NCBI GenBank assembly: GCA_003161205.1
Contig: PMOU01000614.1
Location: forward strand, 673 to 7,939
Source: Actinomycetota bacterium
GTDB lineage: Bacteria > Actinomycetota > Actinomycetes > Streptosporangiales > Streptosporangiaceae
Reading direction: 5' to 3'
DNA length: 7,267 nucleotides
Below, in pieces: positions 5,596 through 7,267 of this stretch. The translations under genes were made by a program, and so were the position numbers. Position 1 is the stretch's first letter. Every line of letters begins with the position of its first letter. Under the pieces are notes generated by a model. The model ran no database searches and was not told where the DNA came from. It saw nothing but the letters and a program-made list of their open reading frames with translations.

Positions 5596-6261
5596 GTGGC
5601 AGCGCAGACTGGCCAGGATACGAAGCGGCGCAACGGGACGCCCGCGTCCAGCGGGCCCCTGCCGATCACCGGGTATGCCATGGTGCTGCCCGGCGGGTGG
5701 CGGCGGATACCGTTGCTGCACGGCACCAGGCGGGTGGTCACGGACATCCTTGACGAAGTGTTCGGGCGGCTGCCACGGAACCTGTCACGCGACAAGGTCG
5801 TCCCATACCGCTTGGAACTGGAGCGGCGCCTGCAAGGGATGGTCCGGCGGGCGCGCCGTCAAGGAGCCCTGGACCTGTACCTGCCGGTCGAGTACGTTCA
5901 CGGGGTGGCAGTCCCTGCTTCATTCATCGTGTCAAAGGGCATGCTTGGCGGCGGTGAACTCTTGGACGCGAGTCAGGTCGTGGCCACCATGATGGCCGAA
6001 TCCGGTGACGCCTCGCCGGTTACGGTGAACGGTGTTAAAGGTGTGCGTTTTGAGCGGACCGCCGAGCCTGACCGGACGATGAAGACGCCAGCTGCCTCCC
6101 GGCGGGTCGACTATGTATTGCCAGTTCCGGGCATACCAGGCGAGTGGCTGGTCATCGCCTTTTCCACGCTAGGGGACGGCCGCCCGGAAGGACAATTCAC
6201 CCGGCTCCTCGTTGAGCTGTTCGACGCGATCGTGTCGACATTCCGCTGGACAACGGGCTGA
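5596..6261 (+). CDS. Conserved protein of unknown function in WXG100-type operon
   Basis: The product has 221 residues, is soluble, and has no signal peptide or membrane segment. After a polar N-terminus (1-22) the recognisable body begins at about residue 28: MVLPGGWRRIPLLHGT, then RDKVVPYRLELERRLQGMVR (about 65-84), DLYLPVEYVHG, and near the end RRVDYVLPVPGIPGEWLVIA followed by FSTLGDG and VELFDAIVSTFRW. I recall proteins of this pattern beside WXG100-like genes in other actinomycetes, none with a known function. The mixed alpha/beta body with a final amphipathic helix could be a chaperone for the secreted partner or an immunity protein; the sequence does not decide. GTG 5596 follows the previous stop by 5 nt and has a GGGGGA upstream (5579-5584) inside the preceding gene, so translation is probably coupled. 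Confidence 0.78.
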   Translation: MAAQTGQDTKRRNGTPASSGPLPITGYAMVLPGGWRRIPLLHGTRRVVTDILDEVFGRLPRNLSRDKVVPYRLELERRLQGMVRRARRQGALDLYLPVEYVHGVAVPASFIVSKGMLGGGELLDASQVVATMMAESGDASPVTVNGVKGVRFERTAEPDRTMKTPAASRRVDYVLPVPGIPGEWLVIAFSTLGDGRPEGQFTRLLVELFDAIVSTFRWTTG

Positions 6262-6283
6262 TCCAGTGAGAGGACGAAGGAAG

Positions 6284-6898
6284 TTGACCGAGCAACTGAC
6301 CCCGCCGGCCAGCCAGAAGGGCTGGATCAGGGTCGATTTCGATCAGGCCGTCTGGATTCCCTGCCTGCCAGTTTTCCCGAAGGGGCAGGACCGCAAGTCA
6401 TGGGCGGCGCTCTATGCCGGCCACTGGTGGGAAGCCTCTGGCCTTGAACACGGTAAGCGCCAGGTCGACGCACTTCGCCGGAGCCTGGAGTACCTGCACG
6501 AGTTCGCCTATTCGCAGTTGCAGTGCCACATGGCGGTCATCCACCTTCCCGGCCCGCGACTCGTGCCCTTGCTGGTCGGCTTCGGGGTCTGGCAGGCCGA
6601 AGGGGACCGGGTGACGCAGTTGCGGCTGCTCGCCCATGCCGACGAACCGGATGCGATAGAGCCGCCGATCGTCGAGGAATGTTTCACCGAAAAGCTCGGC
6701 GGCGGACTGAAGTCCTTGTGCTATCTGCGTCAGCCAGAGGAGTCCATAGTGAGCGGGTCGCTGAACTACGCGTGGCGGTCTGAGCAGCTTGAAACCGCGG
6801 TGCGCATGTTCACGTCCTGCCCGGATCTGAGTCGCCTCCAGCGGGCCATGCCGGACATCGAGGCGCTCGCCCAGGTTATTTCATTCGTCCCGAGATAA
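6284..6898 (+). CDS. Conserved protein of unknown function in WXG100-type operon
   Basis: The product is 204 residues from TTG 6284, soluble and mixed alpha/beta. Visible blocks are GWIRVDFDQAVWIPCLPVFP, a tryptophan-rich WAALYAGHWWEASG followed by a helix (HGKRQVDALRRSLEYLHEFA), the strand pair MAVIHLPGPRLVPLLVGFGV, and a C-terminal helix near SRLQRAMPDIEALAQVISFV. I do not recognise a family or catalytic motif. TTG 6284 is preferred because GAGAGGA (6268-6274) lies 9 nt upstream; a GTG at 6266 in frame would have no ribosome-binding site. The gene starts 22 nt after the preceding stop, in the same operon. HLPGPRLVPLLVGF loosely resembles the VPVPGIPGEWLVIAF end of the previous product, hinting that the two may be distantly related or work together, which is inference. 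Confidence 0.78.
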   Translation: MTEQLTPPASQKGWIRVDFDQAVWIPCLPVFPKGQDRKSWAALYAGHWWEASGLEHGKRQVDALRRSLEYLHEFAYSQLQCHMAVIHLPGPRLVPLLVGFGVWQAEGDRVTQLRLLAHADEPDAIEPPIVEECFTEKLGGGLKSLCYLRQPEESIVSGSLNYAWRSEQLETAVRMFTSCPDLSRLQRAMPDIEALAQVISFVPR

Positions 6899-6942
6899 GC
6901 ACTTCGCTCCAGTCGCACGTGTGGAGGTGTGAGAGTCCAGCT

Positions 6943-7251
6943 ATGACTCAGCCGGAAATCGTCCGATCTATCGGCACGTCGGTCGTGATGCTGATCGCGG
7001 CCGCTGCGATGCTGATCGGCGCGATCATCGCCTTTACCGTGCATTCGATCGCTGTCGGCGATGCCTTACTCGCCCTCATGGTCTTGTGCGGCGTGATCAG
7101 CTTCGCCGCTTCCGTACGGTCTCGGAATCGTGCGCGCGCTTTCGTGCGCAGTCGGCAAGCGCAGCATCGAGTCGATCTGGAGGACACCTTCCGCAAGCCG
7201 CTTCCGTTGGGACTCGGCCGGACATTTAGCCGATTGGCACGGCGATGGTGA
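6943..7251 (+). CDS. Small membrane protein with two transmembrane helices
   Basis: The product has 102 residues. Two hydrophobic helices, about 11-33 (GTSVVMLIAAAAMLIGAIIA and on) and 39-58 (GDALLALMVLCGVISFAASV), are joined by a short loop. A strongly basic tail follows (SRNRARAFVRSRQAQHRV to RLARRW). By the positive-inside rule both ends would face the cytoplasm. No family recognised. ATG 6943 has GAGAG 7 nt upstream; a GTG at 6919 in the same frame would precede the GGAGG at 6923-6927 and is unlikely. It is the last gene of the WXG100-like operon, 44 nt behind its neighbour, and could anchor a product of that operon in the membrane. The last 26 nt overlap a convergent gene. Confidence 0.7.
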   Translation: MTQPEIVRSIGTSVVMLIAAAAMLIGAIIAFTVHSIAVGDALLALMVLCGVISFAASVRSRNRARAFVRSRQAQHRVDLEDTFRKPLPLGLGRTFSRLARRW

Positions 7252-7267
7252 CGAGGGTGCCGTCGCC
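7226..7267 (-). CDS. Partial CDS, possible C-terminus of a sensor histidine kinase
   Basis: Reading inward from the window edge on the minus strand, 13 codons give GDGTLVTIAVPIG before a TAA at 7226-7228. The pattern GxGTxVxxxxP closes many histidine-kinase ATPase domains, where it forms the last beta strand. Only this tail is visible, so the family assignment is suggestive. The gene would overlap the end of the small membrane-protein gene tail to tail. Confidence 0.4.
   Translation of the reverse strand, partial: GDGTLVTIAVPIG

Noticed and set aside
1..7267. CRISPR arrays, tRNA or rRNA genes, insertion sequences, attachment sites
   Set aside because: I saw no spaced repeats of CRISPR type, no cloverleaf sequence, no transposase or integrase domain and no terminal repeats anywhere in the window.

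Overview
The window is GC-rich. It has GTG and TTG starts, strong GGAGG ribosome-binding sites and several protein families largely confined to filamentous actinomycetes: an Xre/DUF5753 regulator with a DUF397 partner, an RsbW-like ATP-binding protein, and WXG100-like proteins. It most likely comes from a Streptomyces-like or Streptosporangiales-like chromosome. The sequence alone does not fix the genus.

Region A (1-1237, + strand) is a small operon. It holds the C-terminal part of an unrecognised helical protein, an ImmA/IrrE-type zinc metallopeptidase with HELGH, and a reading frame for a 12-cysteine zinc-ribbon-like protein. This last frame has no ATG, GTG or TTG anywhere in it. The first and third genes both show frame anomalies, so the operon is decaying, contains sequence errors, or uses unusual translation. 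Positions 1238-1505 hold no gene I can support, only a hairpin between convergent genes.

Region B (1506-3533) is a WhiJ/BldB/AbaA-type developmental-regulator locus. On the minus strand are an Xre-DUF5753 regulator (Scr1-like) and a DUF397 protein (Scr2/BldB-like). Divergent to them is an HATPase_c_2 anti-sigma-like protein. The 360 bp between the divergent genes carry two TGCA-armed dyads over the presumed promoter of the regulator, which suggests autoregulation.

Region C (3534-7251, + strand) starts with a 368-bp AT-richer leader containing a long inverted repeat and alternating purine-pyrimidine repeats. A tightly spaced operon follows: a 94-residue WXG100-like protein, a 460-residue protein resembling type VII-secreted proteins with an internal hydrophobic hairpin, two soluble proteins of unknown function, and a small two-helix membrane protein. 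No secretion ATPase or other core type VII component is visible. The operon looks like an orphan WXG100 effector or accessory module.

The last 42 bases hold, on the minus strand, what may be the C-terminus of a sensor histidine kinase, overlapping the end of the operon tail to tail. The strongest candidates for new biology are the WXG100 operon and the start-less cysteine-rich gene behind the metallopeptidase.
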